A DNA stretch of 64,000 nt from Paraliobacillus ryukyuensis (GCF_003315295.1 NZ_QNRI01000003.1:124001-188000), one strand, 5' to 3'. Shown: positions 47,038 to 56,146, numbered from the stretch's first letter. The notes: generated by a model not told the origin, from the letters alone. Made by a program: numbers and translations.

Positions 47038-47085
47038 AAGAAGGCACAACGAGCAGATAAGTTCCACTAGTTGTGCCTTCTTTAT
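47038..47085. terminator. Bidirectional hairpin downstream of the flavoprotein operon
   Basis: Stem AAGAAGGCACAAC / GTTGTGCCTTCTT with a ~19-nt loop. Confidence 0.75.
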
Positions 47086-47134
47086 TGCAAAATTCCGATT
47101 GCTCTCTAAATGAACTATCCCCTGTTTCCCACAC

Positions 47135-48322
47135 TTACCCTTTAGCTGTTGCTCCGGAACCTGCGTCTACACCGTGATCTTTTGCAGAGGCGCCAGATCC
47201 AGCATCTATTTCACCTTCAAGTTTTAGTCCTGTTTGTTTTAAGTACCAATCAACAATCGGTTTAAAGTCAAGAATATATTCATTAATACCTTTATAATTC
47301 CCCTCTTCATCACGCATTGCTTGATAATTGTGTACAACAAATTTATCTGGACCATGTGTCGGAACATTTACCCGAACAGCATCTTGCTTACCAGAACGTA
47401 GTTGTTGAATAACCCATTCTACACTACCTAGCGAGCGCTCAGGATGGCAAAGCACAAGCGGATTTCCAACCTGTCCAGGAACACGGTCTGCCAGCATATC
47501 TGCGGCTTCCTTCGTATAGTTATAATATAAGAATTGATTATTTTCATCCGCAAAGGTTAATTCCATTGGCATTGATGCAAGGAAAGTATTGATTTGATCT
47601 ACTGTTAAAATACCACGATTTAATTTTACATACGTATTACCTTCAACTGCATTGACTTTCTTTGCAGCTTGTTCAACCCAGTCTTCTGCCGCCATATCAA
47701 CATCTGCAATCGTAGTATCTATCGCATTCGTTGCATGTAGATCCTCTTTTGGCAACGGCTCTTCTTTAGGTGCTTCTAATCGATTAACTAAGCTAACAAA
47801 TTTTGTGAACTTCTCTAAAACACTTCCTAAGAATTTGACTGTATTAGCATCTTTTAATTGATCATTCGAATCAAAAGCTTCTTTTACTTTACCTAGTAAA
47901 AATTCATTACCCGGCATCACGATCGCATTTACTCCAGGGGCATCTAGGATTTGACGCAAGTGTAGTTGCGCACGAGATGAACCTTGATTAAAATAGGAAG
48001 CTCCTACAATCATTACAGGTTTCCCATCAAATGGATGAATATTAAATGATAACCATTCCAGAACACTTTTTAAACCAGAAGGGATTGTATGATTGTGCTC
48101 TGGTGTTGCAATAATGACACCATCAGCATCTAAAATTGCTTTGTTTATTTTTTGAATAGGTTCACTATGTGTCTGGTCATTACTTTGATTAAACATGGGT
48201 ATATCTTTAATTTCAACTATTTCCAATTCGAATAGATCTTGATATTTTGTTTTGATAAAGTGAAGTAGTTTTCGATTGTACGATTTTTCTGCATTTGATC
48301 CGACAATTCCTACAAATTTCAT
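47135..48322 (-). CDS. NADPH:FMN reductase-PAS protein with twin flavinylation motifs
   Basis: 395 residues from ATG 48322 (AGGAG 10 nt upstream). Residues 1-185 are a flavodoxin-like NADPH-dependent FMN reductase ([17 protein letters not shown], then [20 protein letters not shown], then [17 protein letters not shown]). Residues ~230-365 are a PAS domain of the DUF438/PAS_10 type ([20 protein letters not shown], then [19 protein letters not shown]). The tail carries two copies of the ApbE target motif Dxx(S/T)GA(S/T): DAGSGASA (373-380) and DAGSGATA (386-393), acceptors Ser379 and Thr392. An ApbE gene is two genes upstream in the same operon. Predicted to hold covalent FMN and relay electrons in the cytoplasm; no signal peptide. 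The final acceptor is unknown. Confidence 0.9.
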   Translation of the reverse strand: MKFVGIVGSNAEKSYNRKLLHFIKTKYQDLFELEIVEIKDIPMFNQSNDQTHSEPIQKINKAILDADGVIIATPEHNHTIPSGLKSVLEWLSFNIHPFDGKPVMIVGASYFNQGSSRAQLHLRQILDAPGVNAIVMPGNEFLLGKVKEAFDSNDQLKDANTVKFLGSVLEKFTKFVSLVNRLEAPKEEPLPKEDLHATNAIDTTIADVDMAAEDWVEQAAKKVNAVEGNTYVKLNRGILTVDQINTFLASMPMELTFADENNQFLYYNYTKEAADMLADRVPGQVGNPLVLCHPERSLGSVEWVIQQLRSGKQDAVRVNVPTHGPDKFVVHNYQAMRDEEGNYKGINEYILDFKPIVDWYLKQTGLKLEGEIDAGSGASAKDHGVDAGSGATAKG

Positions 48323-48340
48323 ATTAATCACACTCCTATT

Positions 48341-48949
48341 TTATTGATTTTCCCAAGAAAAGTTTGCAGCAGCTTTTTTATTACTACCATGTGCATGTAC
48401 TAATTGATTGACAATATTTACAAAAACAAGAAAATCATCAAATAGATTTGAAAGCTCTTCGGTTTTTTCAAGATCTTTTAAGTTATTTTCTTCATCAAAG
48501 GATTGTAGCGAATGGTTTAAGAGAAACTCTGAGCTTGGCATAATTCGTGCTTTTAATTCTGGTGAATCAAGCATATGACGTAAGTGTGCTTGTGCACGTG
48601 AAGAACCTAGCGTGCCGTAAGAAGCGCCCGTAATCATAACAGGTTTATCAACAAACGGATAAATCCCATAAGACAACCAGTTTAATGCACTCATAAGTGA
48701 TGCTGGAACTGCATGATCATACTCAGGTGTACTTATAATAACGCCATCAGCTTGTTCTATCTTATCTGCCACTTCTTTTACAAGTGGCGGTAATGTTTTA
48801 TCTTCTGGTTTATTAAAAAGTGGTAAATCTTTAATCTCAACAATTTCGATTGTAGCTTTTTCACTAAAATGTTGTTTCATAAATTGTAATAACTGACGAT
48901 TGGTAGACTTATCAGAATTCGTTCCAACTAGACCGATAAAATGATTCAT
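48341..48949 (-). CDS. NADPH-dependent FMN reductase
   Basis: 202 residues, homologous to the first domain of the downstream gene (FIGLVGTNSDKSTNRQLLQF, then IISTPEYDHAVPASLMSALN, then GASYGTLGSSRAQAHLRHML). Lacks the PAS domain and tail, so a tandem duplication with domain loss or gain is likely. Supplies or consumes reduced FMN; may form a complex with the larger protein. 18 nt upstream of it, 22 nt downstream of apbE. Confidence 0.9.
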   Translation of the reverse strand: MNHFIGLVGTNSDKSTNRQLLQFMKQHFSEKATIEIVEIKDLPLFNKPEDKTLPPLVKEVADKIEQADGVIISTPEYDHAVPASLMSALNWLSYGIYPFVDKPVMITGASYGTLGSSRAQAHLRHMLDSPELKARIMPSSEFLLNHSLQSFDEENNLKDLEKTEELSNLFDDFLVFVNIVNQLVHAHGSNKKAAANFSWENQ

Positions 48950-48971
48950 AATATTTTTCTTCCTCTCCTTG

Positions 48972-49931
48972 TTAATCCATGATTTTTAATGTAGAAGTAA
49001 AAGGGGTTATTTTTCCTTTTAATCCTTTTGATATATATATATTAGAATCGTTTGTGATAACTATCGATTCAATATTTGTTAAAGTATTCACAATTGAGAC
49101 TATCTCTTTAGCGGGATACCCAAAAAGGCGCGTTGTCCAGATTTCACCATCAATCGAAGCAGATGAAACAATAGTTAAACTAGTAACATCCGTTTTGATA
49201 GGGTAACCCGTTTTGGGATCAAAAATATGATGAAAACTTTTACTATCGTGTTTTAGCTTACGTTCGTAAACACCAGATGTAACAACAGATTGATTTAAAG
49301 TATCGACTGCAAGTAAGTAGTGATGTCGTTCTTTTTTTGGATCTTGAATACCGATACGATATTCACCTGATTTACGCGTTGATGATAAACCAGTTGAAAG
49401 AAAGTTTCCGCCTAAATTAATATAGGCTGTCTTTACTTTATGTTGTCTTAACTTTTGGATAACTTGATCGGCGATAAAGCCTTTTGCTAAAGCTCCTAAA
49501 TCAATTTCCATGCCCTTTTGTGGTAAAAAAACGGTCCTATTTTCATCATGTAATTGTATTTGATTTGGATCTGTTAATTTCAGAACAGTGTTTATTTGAT
49601 AGTCTGTAGGCTTCCTTGCATCGTTAAAGCCGATATGCCATATCTTAATTAATGGTCCAAGAGCAATATTTAAAAAGCTGTTTTCAGCAGTACTGTGCAA
49701 TTTTCCTATTTTAATTAGATGATACAATTCTGGGTGAACAGAAATGGGTGTAATACCTGCCTGCTGATTAACCGCCATTAATTCAGATTGTAACTGATTT
49801 GCACTAAACCGTTTATCATAAACTTTTAAATCATCTATTACCTGGTTTATAAGCTGCTTACTCTCACCGCTGTCAATCATAAGATCGATAATTGTTCCCA
49901 TCATATGAACGGATGTTTCTGACCGAGGCAT
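48972..49931 (-). CDS. apbE: ApbE-family FAD:protein FMN transferase
   Basis: 319 residues. ApbE signatures: VHMMGTIIDLMI start, MEIDLGALAKGFIADQVIQK for FAD/Mg binding, AYINLGGNFLSTG, and HHIFDPKTGYPI near the C-terminus. ApbE moves FMN from FAD to Ser/Thr in Dxx(S/T)GA(S/T) motifs. Most ApbE proteins act outside the membrane and have lipobox signal peptides; this one has none and begins MPRSETSVH, so it is predicted to be cytoplasmic. The matching substrate motif is in the last gene of the operon. AGGAGGG precedes the ATG. Confidence 0.93.
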   Translation of the reverse strand: MPRSETSVHMMGTIIDLMIDSGESKQLINQVIDDLKVYDKRFSANQLQSELMAVNQQAGITPISVHPELYHLIKIGKLHSTAENSFLNIALGPLIKIWHIGFNDARKPTDYQINTVLKLTDPNQIQLHDENRTVFLPQKGMEIDLGALAKGFIADQVIQKLRQHKVKTAYINLGGNFLSTGLSSTRKSGEYRIGIQDPKKERHHYLLAVDTLNQSVVTSGVYERKLKHDSKSFHHIFDPKTGYPIKTDVTSLTIVSSASIDGEIWTTRLFGYPAKEIVSIVNTLTNIESIVITNDSNIYISKGLKGKITPFTSTLKIMD

Positions 49932-49954
49932 ATAAACCCTCCTTTTTCAAAAAT

Positions 49955-50821
49955 CTACATGTCAAGAAGAACAGATTGCTCAAGATCGATAAGTTCAGCA
50001 AGTGCAATTTCATTTCGGTTCACTTTTGAGTAAGCACGAGCATCATAAATTAACTCTAAGATCTTATCTTTCGATTCCTTTTTTAAAATAGCGTTTTTGG
50101 CAAGTTGAATTGCAGCACGCGCTAAATAATACGTAACATGGTTATCAGAACAAATAGTAACAGCGTAGTTTAAGAGCGCATCACTTATTTCAAGCTCCTC
50201 AATAGTTGAGTAAAACACCCCGCATTGAAATACAATATTTAGTACCCGCCATGTCCCCTCCATATTTTGAACTGGATAATTATAAATCTTCTCAAGTACT
50301 TTGTTAAAGTAAAATTCAGCTTTAGACAAGTCATTTTCTCGGGCGTACACCATACCAATTCCAGTATAAGCCAGTAACCGAAAGATTAAAGAGTCCTTCG
50401 TTTCTTCTTCTAGTAGAACTTGATCAAAGGTAAAAAGTATATCCATAATCGGCTGTTGCCGGAAAATCATAATAAATCCATTTAAATAGTAATAACGAAA
50501 TGATACATGTTCGTCTTCAATTGTTTCAATATCGATACTATTGATTAGCTGATACGCTTCTTCATATTTACTTGTGATTAAATAGAATTCAGCTTTATTC
50601 ATTTTTTCAACTACTTCAGAATAGCGCACACCTACTATTGGAAATAACTCGCTAAGTGGCAAATTTATTCTATTGCAAAGCTTAATTAATATTTTTAAAT
50701 TCGGTAATTGACCATTATTTTCAAACCGGCTAAGTGTTGCTTGCGTACAAATGCCGTCTGCAAGTTCACTTTGTGTTAACCCGCGAGCTTTACGAGCATC
50801 AATAAACCACTGAATATTCAA
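49955..50821 (-). CDS. Rgg/PlcR-type XRE-TPR transcriptional regulator
   Basis: 288 residues from TTG 50821 (AAAGGAG, 9-nt spacing). The N-terminal XRE HTH is GLTQSELADGICTQATLSRF then ENNGQLPNLKILIKLCNRI. The rest is helical with TPR-like repeats, as in Rgg, MutR and PlcR, which sense short peptides. 23 nt ahead of apbE, so autoregulated operon control is likely. No obvious signalling-peptide gene is seen next to it, so a peptide ligand is not assured. Confidence 0.88.
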   Translation of the reverse strand: MNIQWFIDARKARGLTQSELADGICTQATLSRFENNGQLPNLKILIKLCNRINLPLSELFPIVGVRYSEVVEKMNKAEFYLITSKYEEAYQLINSIDIETIEDEHVSFRYYYLNGFIMIFRQQPIMDILFTFDQVLLEEETKDSLIFRLLAYTGIGMVYARENDLSKAEFYFNKVLEKIYNYPVQNMEGTWRVLNIVFQCGVFYSTIEELEISDALLNYAVTICSDNHVTYYLARAAIQLAKNAILKKESKDKILELIYDARAYSKVNRNEIALAELIDLEQSVLLDM

Positions 50822-50856
50822 TTACTGTGCTCCTTTCTGAGTAGTTAAATAAAGTT

Positions 50857-50982
50857 AGGGTAAGTACTACAAAAAAGGAATAATTTACCCTTGTGCTTTT
50901 ATTCACATGTGTTTCATTGCCTAAATTATACATCTACATAAAAAAAGCGTCAACTTATATATAAAAATTTATATATAAGTTG
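50857..50982 (-). promoter_or_regulatory. Promoter and palindrome of the flavoprotein operon
   Basis: On the minus strand TTGACG (50953-50948), 17-nt spacer, TATAAT (50930-50925). A perfect palindrome with arms CAACTTATATATAAA and TTTATATATAAGTTG (50951-50982, 2-nt centre) overlaps the -35 and extends upstream. The leader also has AGGGTAA / TTACCCT (50857-50891). Candidate operator of the Rgg-type regulator. Confidence 0.65.
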
Positions 50983-51118
50983 TTTCATTATGTCAAATTA
51001 TTGAACAAAACTAACCAATTAGCCCGTTATCATCTTCTACCGAACGAAAAATCCTCTTTATAAGAATCGACTTTAATATATATTCGGTATAAAATATTAT
51101 AAATAAAAATATATAAAA

Positions 51119-51151
51119 AACGCTGACCAAGTATATGGCCAACGTTAGATT
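51119..51151 (-). terminator. Leftward terminator upstream of the operon
   Basis: On the minus strand AACGTTGGCCA / TGGTCAGCGTT (three G-U pairs) followed by TTTTTT. It would shield the flavoprotein operon from IS transcription. Between here and the IS (51152-51260) short coding-like scraps are seen on the minus strand. Confidence 0.6.
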
Positions 51152-51264
51152 TAGTTTGTAGATTGCAATGCTTCTTCACGAAATTTAATATATTTTCTTC
51201 ATTTCAAGTTCTGATACTACGTCAAGAAAATAGACACAGATTTCTACCACGCTTCGCTTGGTGG

Positions 51265-51315
51265 CCTTCATAAAAAAAATTTAAATTTATAGAGATTTAA
51301 ACTTTTTTATGAAGG
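51265..51315. repeat. Long AT-rich inverted repeat next to the IS
   Basis: CCTTCATAAAAAAAATTTAA... pairs with ATTTAAACTTTTTTATGAAGG around a short loop; arms of about 20 nt with one or two mismatches. Lies at the left side of the IS3 remnant. Confidence 0.55.
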
Positions 51316-51344
51316 AGAAATCAAGCAGCGATTTTTCTGTACAT

Positions 51345-52137
51345 TTATTCAAATTCATTCGGTGTGTAATAACTTAATGTCGAATGAATTCGCTTTGAAT
51401 TGTAAAAGAACTCAATGTATTCAAATTGCTTCTTCTCTTGTTTTATACTTTAGTTGATAAACCAGCTCACGCTTTAAAATTCCGTCAAAGGACGCAATAC
51501 AAGCGTTGTCATAACAGTTTCCTTTCCTACTCATGCTGCCAATCATATTGTACTTTTTTAATAGATTCTGATATTCACAAGAGGCGTATTGAACACCACG
51601 ATCTGAATGATGAACCAATCCTTTTCCAGGTTTTTGGCGTTTGTATGCCATCTTTAACGCTGAGATAACTAATTCTTTGGTCATATTTTTACCCATAGCC
51701 CATCCTACTATCTTGCAAGAATACAAATCCATTAAGGTCGCCAAATACAACCAGCCCTCATTTGTTGGAATGTAAGTAATATCTGGAACCCAGAACTCGT
51801 TAGGTTTACTCGCTTTAAACTGTCGATTTAAGACATTTTCACTTACTGGATGATGATGCTTAGAATTAGTCGTAGCTTTGTATTTCTTGACTGTACAAGA
51901 CTTCCATTGATTCTTTGTCATAATCCGAGAGACTGTACGATCACTTACGTTCATACCGCGCTTTTTTAGTGTTTTCGCAATTTTAACACTGCCATAACGT
52001 TGTTTGAATTCAAGGTGAGTCTTTACTATCTCTTGTGAGAGTTTTTCATGTTTCTTTTGTCTTTCACTTTTAGGCCGATTTAACCATTTAAAGTATCCAT
52101 GCTTGGAAACTCCCAAAACATTGCACATCTTCTCCAC
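51345..52137 (-). pseudogene. IS3 OrfB transposase, frameshifted and missing the catalytic Glu
   Basis: The intact part (238 codons) has the HTH_21 region and the integrase core: first Asp in VPDITYIPTNEGWLYLA, second Asp in HHSDRGVQYAS. Where IS3 enzymes have DNA-x2-ESF, this one reads DNACIASF, so the third catalytic residue (Glu) is Ala. The frame stops at TGA after KTREEAI; the missing end FEYIEFFYNSKRIHSTLSYY then TPNEFE continues in another frame down to about 51345. Both changes abolish activity. Confidence 0.85.
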
Positions 52138-52175
52138 TCGGAATTGGGAGCGATTTTTATAAATGAATTCATACT

Positions 52176-52388
52176 TTACCGAGGGGCTTTCGCGAAGTAG
52201 TGCATCGCCTTTTTTAAGATGTCATTCTCCTCCTTGAGATCACGTATTTCCTTTCGAAGTGCTCTCAATTCAGCTTCAGCAGTAGAGAATGTTTGAACAG
52301 ACTTTACCGCTGGTTCTTGGCCATATTTCTTAATCCAGTTATATAAAGTATTTTCATTAACATCCATTTCTCTAGCTACTTGAGCCAC
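52176..52388 (-). pseudogene. IS3 OrfA, N-terminally truncated
   Basis: 70 codons: AQVAREMDVNENTLYNWIKK HTH and the leucine-zipper region LRALRKEIRDLKEENDILKK. Usual OrfA is ~95-100 residues. The preceding sequence reads NAYNELQIYLNIS in the same frame but no normal N-terminus is seen, so a 5' change is likely. Confidence 0.75.
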
Positions 52389-52496
52389 AGATATGTTCAG
52401 ATAAATTTGTAATTCATTATAAGCATTTCCTTTAATATCCCTTTAAGTAAGTCCCCCAATTATATTAATCTTACGTTTTCTTTTAAAATAGTTAAT

Positions 52497-53078
52497 TCAT
52501 TCTTGCTTTTGTCGCCTTTGAAAGCGGGTAACTTTTTCACGATTTCCGCATATTTTCATTGAACACCATTTTCGCCTTCCGCGAGTATCGATAAACAATA
52601 AAACGCAACTAGGATTCGCACAACGATGTATAGAAGATAATTTATTCCTTGTATAAAGTTTAATGGCATCCAATGCTACTAGTGAAATTAAAACATTAGA
52701 TGGTTGTCCAATGGGAACAGGTATTAACTCTTTATTTTCTACCTTATAAGTGAAAGGTGCCTTTTCGATAACTGTTTCTAAATAATTAATCCATCCTTCA
52801 GAAAGATCTTCTCCATCGGCTAAACTTTCATATCCTTTACGTAAAAATGAGCGGATCTCTCTTAAGGTTGGTAAGACCTGACTAGCCCACTCTTCTACAT
52901 TTTCTGAAATTTGTTTTGTTTGAAGAATATTCTCCTCTAGTAAAGTATTCACCCAATTAATTACATCTTCTGATTTTGTCAACAAATCATACCGGGTTCC
53001 ATTCCGAACTACTTCTGTATTTACCAAATCCAAAGATATATAACCAGAAATTAGTGGGAAGTTACTTTCCCTAATCAT
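52497..53078 (-). CDS. CGNR zinc-finger (ABATE) putative regulator
   Basis: 193 residues. The N-terminal ABATE domain (FPLISGYISLDLVNTEVVRN) is followed by a C-terminal CGNR zinc finger: RCANPSCVLLFIDTRGRRKW then CSMKICGNREK, with Cys ligands C-x4-C and C-x4-CGNR. Such proteins are putative stress-response transcription regulators. Divergent from an MFS gene with shared TTAACC half-sites between them, so it likely controls that gene. Confidence 0.85.
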   Translation of the reverse strand: MIRESNFPLISGYISLDLVNTEVVRNGTRYDLLTKSEDVINWVNTLLEENILQTKQISENVEEWASQVLPTLREIRSFLRKGYESLADGEDLSEGWINYLETVIEKAPFTYKVENKELIPVPIGQPSNVLISLVALDAIKLYTRNKLSSIHRCANPSCVLLFIDTRGRRKWCSMKICGNREKVTRFQRRQKQE

Positions 53079-53109
53079 TATAATCCCTCATTTCTAAAAC
53101 ATTTTTATA

Positions 53110-53190
53110 TTAACCTATTGTAACACACTTGACAGGTTAATTATAATTGTATATCGTATTAACCATTAAAACCATAATTTAATGGTTAAT
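53110..53190. promoter_or_regulatory. MFS promoter with two TTAACC-type inverted repeats
   Basis: Promoter TTGACA (53129-53134), 17-nt spacer, TATCGT (53152-53157). TTAACCT-N17-AGGTTAA (53110-53140) spans the -35. A perfect repeat ATTAACCATTAAA / TTTAATGGTTAAT (53158-53190) follows the -10. Four TTAACC half-sites suggest a dimeric regulator, probably the CGNR protein. Confidence 0.6.
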
Positions 53191-53211
53191 AAATTTATAG
53201 GAGGAGATTTT

Positions 53212-54441
53212 ATGCAACATTCTTTTATGGGGAATCGAGTTATTCTGATTACATTTATCACACTTATGGGAGCATTTGGCCTAAACTTGACAGCAGGGCA
53301 GTTTTTTGCGCCACTGAATATCACCTACGGATGGGACTTAACAACCCTTAGTTTAGCAGTGTCTCTCAATATGATAACTTGGGGAATTTTCCAACCAATT
53401 ATGGGGAAATTGATTGATAAATTTGGTCCTAAGTGCGTAATCGCCAGTAGTGCAGCGTTAATGGGAATTGCATTTTTGCTATCCGCAACAATCACTGAAG
53501 TGTGGCAATTCTTTATTTATTATGGCGTTTTTACAGCAATTGGTTTTGCAGGCTGTGGTTCTATGGCCAACTCAGTATTAGTTTCGAGATGGTTTGTGAA
53601 GAAACGGGCTAAAATGCTTTCCAGAAGTTCAATGGGAATGAACATTGGTCAACTTTTACTACTACCTTTAACTGGTTATCTAATTGCCAACACTGGTTTC
53701 CGCTCTGCATTTGTGGTACTTGGAATGATTATTGTGATTGTTGTTGTGCCTTTAGTTTTATTTACAGTTAAAAATAATCCAGAAGATGTTGGTCAATTGC
53801 CTGATGGAGATTCTAAGGCAATATTTTCACCACCTCAAAATGCAAAATTGTCAGAGGCATTAAGAAGTGGTCAGTTCTGGATCGCAAGCCTAGGATTTGC
53901 TTCTTGTGGTTTTACACTATACTTAGTAACCATGCATCTTCCAAATTTCGCAGTTGATTTGGGAGGGGATACTTCAGGGGGGAAATTACTGGGTATTGCT
54001 GCTCTCGCGAGTGCAGTTTCAATGTTTGTAACTGGACAATTAACTCGTAATTTTGGAAAGAAAAAATTATTGATTATTCTTTATATTATTCGCCTGATAG
54101 CATTTATTTGGCTGGCAATATCACCGGGAATATGGCAGTTATATGTATTTTCAATTATTTATGGGGTTTCATCAATGCCAATCATTCCACTAGTAACGGG
54201 GATTATTGGTGATCGATTTGGTAAAAATGCAATGGGAAGTATTTTAGGGTTTAGTTGGCTTCTTCATCAAATATTTGCTGCATTAGGTGTATTCCTTGGT
54301 GGGTACCTTCGAACAGTAAGTGGGGATTACTCTTATGCATTTGGAATGGGTGGCTTAATATTAGCAATCGGTGCAGTAATTACATTTTTTATGGAAAATG
54401 ATAATGTCTATTTGCAAACCAAAACTATTAAGGCACAATAA
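53212..54441 (+). CDS. MFS transporter (OFA/monocarboxylate-like)
   Basis: 409 residues from ATG 53212 (AGGAGGAG). Twelve predicted spans; LNMITWGIFQPIMGKLIDKF with GPK after it is the MFS loop 2-3 motif, and LTRNFGKKKLLII its counterpart in the second half. The pattern resembles the oxalate/formate (OFA) and monocarboxylate-porter-type MFS. Substrate unknown. A DinB-like gene follows 24 nt later. Confidence 0.85.
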   Translation: MQHSFMGNRVILITFITLMGAFGLNLTAGQFFAPLNITYGWDLTTLSLAVSLNMITWGIFQPIMGKLIDKFGPKCVIASSAALMGIAFLLSATITEVWQFFIYYGVFTAIGFAGCGSMANSVLVSRWFVKKRAKMLSRSSMGMNIGQLLLLPLTGYLIANTGFRSAFVVLGMIIVIVVVPLVLFTVKNNPEDVGQLPDGDSKAIFSPPQNAKLSEALRSGQFWIASLGFASCGFTLYLVTMHLPNFAVDLGGDTSGGKLLGIAALASAVSMFVTGQLTRNFGKKKLLIILYIIRLIAFIWLAISPGIWQLYVFSIIYGVSSMPIIPLVTGIIGDRFGKNAMGSILGFSWLLHQIFAALGVFLGGYLRTVSGDYSYAFGMGGLILAIGAVITFFMENDNVYLQTKTIKAQ

Positions 54442-54465
54442 AAATAAAGGGAGGGAAGTTATTTA

Positions 54466-54945
54466 ATGAATAGTTATCCAATAAATCAATTACATTTTGC
54501 GCGAAAGAGCACAATTAATTACATTAAAGATATAAACGAAAGTAACTTAGAAATTATACCTTTGGGGCTAAATAATAATATTAAATGGAATTTAGGACAC
54601 ATGTACACTGTAATGGATAAATTTTGTTTCCAACTCATTGGTGAAAATTCAAGACTTCCAGAGAATTTTGATAAACTATTTGCTCCCGGAACTTCACCTA
54701 AAGAATGGCATATGAATACTCCAAAAAAGGATGAATTGATTCATTTATTAAATAAACAAATAAGTAAGGTTGATTCTTTATTATATGGTCGAATGGATGA
54801 AAAAATTGAGCAACCATATACTACATCTACTGGCCTTGAATTAAGATCAGTAGGAGAGTTAATTAGTTTTTGTCTATATCATGAAGGAATGCATTTTGCG
54901 ACAATTAAAAATATAACTAGTTTAATTAACAACATAAGATCCTAA
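54466..54945 (+). CDS. DinB family protein
   Basis: 159 residues. DinB four-helix bundle with metal-binding His residues: KWNLGHMYTVMDKF and YHEGMHFATIKN. Relatives include the thiol-dependent (bacillithiol/mycothiol) S-transferases. Co-transcribed with the MFS transporter; a detoxify-and-export pair is an inference. Confidence 0.8.
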   Translation: MNSYPINQLHFARKSTINYIKDINESNLEIIPLGLNNNIKWNLGHMYTVMDKFCFQLIGENSRLPENFDKLFAPGTSPKEWHMNTPKKDELIHLLNKQISKVDSLLYGRMDEKIEQPYTTSTGLELRSVGELISFCLYHEGMHFATIKNITSLINNIRS

Positions 54946-55184
54946 GAAATATAGATAATTGGGTATTAGATATAATAATTACCTTTCTGTTTCTATACTT
55001 ATTCGGTGCCATCGTGTTACTCGAAAAATTCAATAATTGGCACATTTTATATCAAAGATAGCAATTAACGACCAAAAGACATCATAATCAATAAAGGGGC
55101 TCTATGCAATATCCCCCTTTATTGTAATTTACAATTTATCTAGCCACCCCTTACTAATCAAAATTTCCAGCCTTTGTTTTACCA

Positions 55185-55664
55185 CTATTTGTGATACGGT
55201 TCCCCTCGATTAATCCGAAATCCTCGATAAATCTGCTCCACCAACACTAACCGCATCAGCTGGTGCGGCAAGGTCATTTTCGAAAAGGATAAGGCAAAAT
55301 CACTGCGCTTTCGCACCGCTTCACTCAAGCCTAGCGAGCCACCAATTACAAACGCAATCTTGCTTTTCCCGTGGATGGCTAGTTCATCCATTTTCTGAGC
55401 TAGTCCTTCAGAGGTGAGCTGTTTGCCTTGAATTTCTAAGGTGATTACGTAGCTATCTGGGTTAATTTTGGCTAAGATTCGCTCGCCTTCTTTGTTCATT
55501 ACTTCTGTCATTTGTGCATCACTTAGATTTTCTGGTGCTTTTTCGTCTGGGACTTCTACTAAGTTGATTGTCGCATAGCTACCCAAACGTTTGACGTATT
55601 CTTCAAAGCCTTGTTTTAAATATTTTTCTTTTAGTTTTCCCACACTAATAATTGTAATATTCAT
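55185..55664 (-). CDS. rlmH: 23S rRNA m3Psi1915 methyltransferase RlmH
   Basis: 159 residues from ATG 55664 (GGAGG upstream), exactly the family length. SPOUT fold: [55 protein letters not shown], and the conserved end INRGEPYHK. Methylates pseudouridine 1915 in helix 69 of 23S rRNA. In Firmicutes it usually lies near the replication origin and its 3' end is the SCC insertion site in staphylococci; no ccr genes are seen here. Confidence 0.97.
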   Translation of the reverse strand: MNITIISVGKLKEKYLKQGFEEYVKRLGSYATINLVEVPDEKAPENLSDAQMTEVMNKEGERILAKINPDSYVITLEIQGKQLTSEGLAQKMDELAIHGKSKIAFVIGGSLGLSEAVRKRSDFALSFSKMTLPHQLMRLVLVEQIYRGFRINRGEPYHK

Positions 55665-55696
55665 CCGGTCAACCTCCAACACAACTCGTCTAATAC

Positions 55697-56146
55697 TTAC
55701 TCGCCTTTTTCATTTAATTCATGTAAAGATTTTAGCATTTTCATTAAGGTATCTTTTAATTTTTCCACTTCGGCTGGTTCGGCGTCGACATTTTCCAGAA
55801 GGCGGGCTGGGATGCATGCGGCATCTTCTTTTGCTTTTTTTCCTGTTTCTGTTAAAGTTACGACTACTTTTCGTTCGTCCTCTGCTGAACGTTTACGTTC
55901 AATTAAGTCATTGTCTGCCATCCGCTTCAACATTGGCGTTAATGTTCCAGAGTCGAGGTATAGTCGACTACCTAATTCTTTGACCGTGATACCGTCTTGT
56001 TCCCACAGCACTAATAAAACCAAGTATTGTGGATAGGTGATATTTAGTTCTTCTAATAATGGACGATAACGTTTGGTCATTTCGCGTGTTGTTGCATATA
56101 AAGCAAAGCATATTTGATCTTCTAATTTTATCATTTGATCTGTCAT
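55697..56146 (-). CDS. ohrR: Organic-peroxide-sensing repressor OhrR
   Basis: 149 residues, MarR family. Reactive Cys13 in [16 protein letters not shown] is the OhrR sensing residue; the winged helix is [20 protein letters not shown] with [10 protein letters not shown]. Another Cys near residue 113 lies in AACIPARLL. Represses ohr until organic hydroperoxides oxidise Cys13. Divergent from ohr with a perfect operator between. Confidence 0.94.
   Translation of the reverse strand: MTDQMIKLEDQICFALYATTREMTKRYRPLLEELNITYPQYLVLLVLWEQDGITVKELGSRLYLDSGTLTPMLKRMADNDLIERKRSAEDERKVVVTLTETGKKAKEDAACIPARLLENVDAEPAEVEKLKDTLMKMLKSLHELNEKGE

Larger units (their letters stand above)
51330..52450 (-). mobile_element. 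Inactivated IS3-family (IS150-group-like) insertion sequence
   Basis: Two overlapping-type genes, orfA (52176-52388) and orfB (51421-52137), arranged as in IS3 elements. OrfA lost its normal N-terminus. OrfB has a frameshift before its last ~26 codons and its catalytic Glu is replaced. Element ends are approximate; no clean terminal repeats or target duplication could be defined by eye. Confidence 0.75.

Noticed and set aside
50822-51160. A signalling-peptide gene next to the Rgg/PlcR-type regulator
   Set aside because: No short frame with a ribosome site and a secretion signal was found on either strand; the AT-rich palindrome accounts for most of the sequence.
55150-55200. SCC-type element integrated at the 3' end of rlmH
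   Set aside because: The rlmH end is the usual target, but no ccr recombinase genes or second attachment repeat are seen up to 52.5 kb; neighbours look chromosomal.
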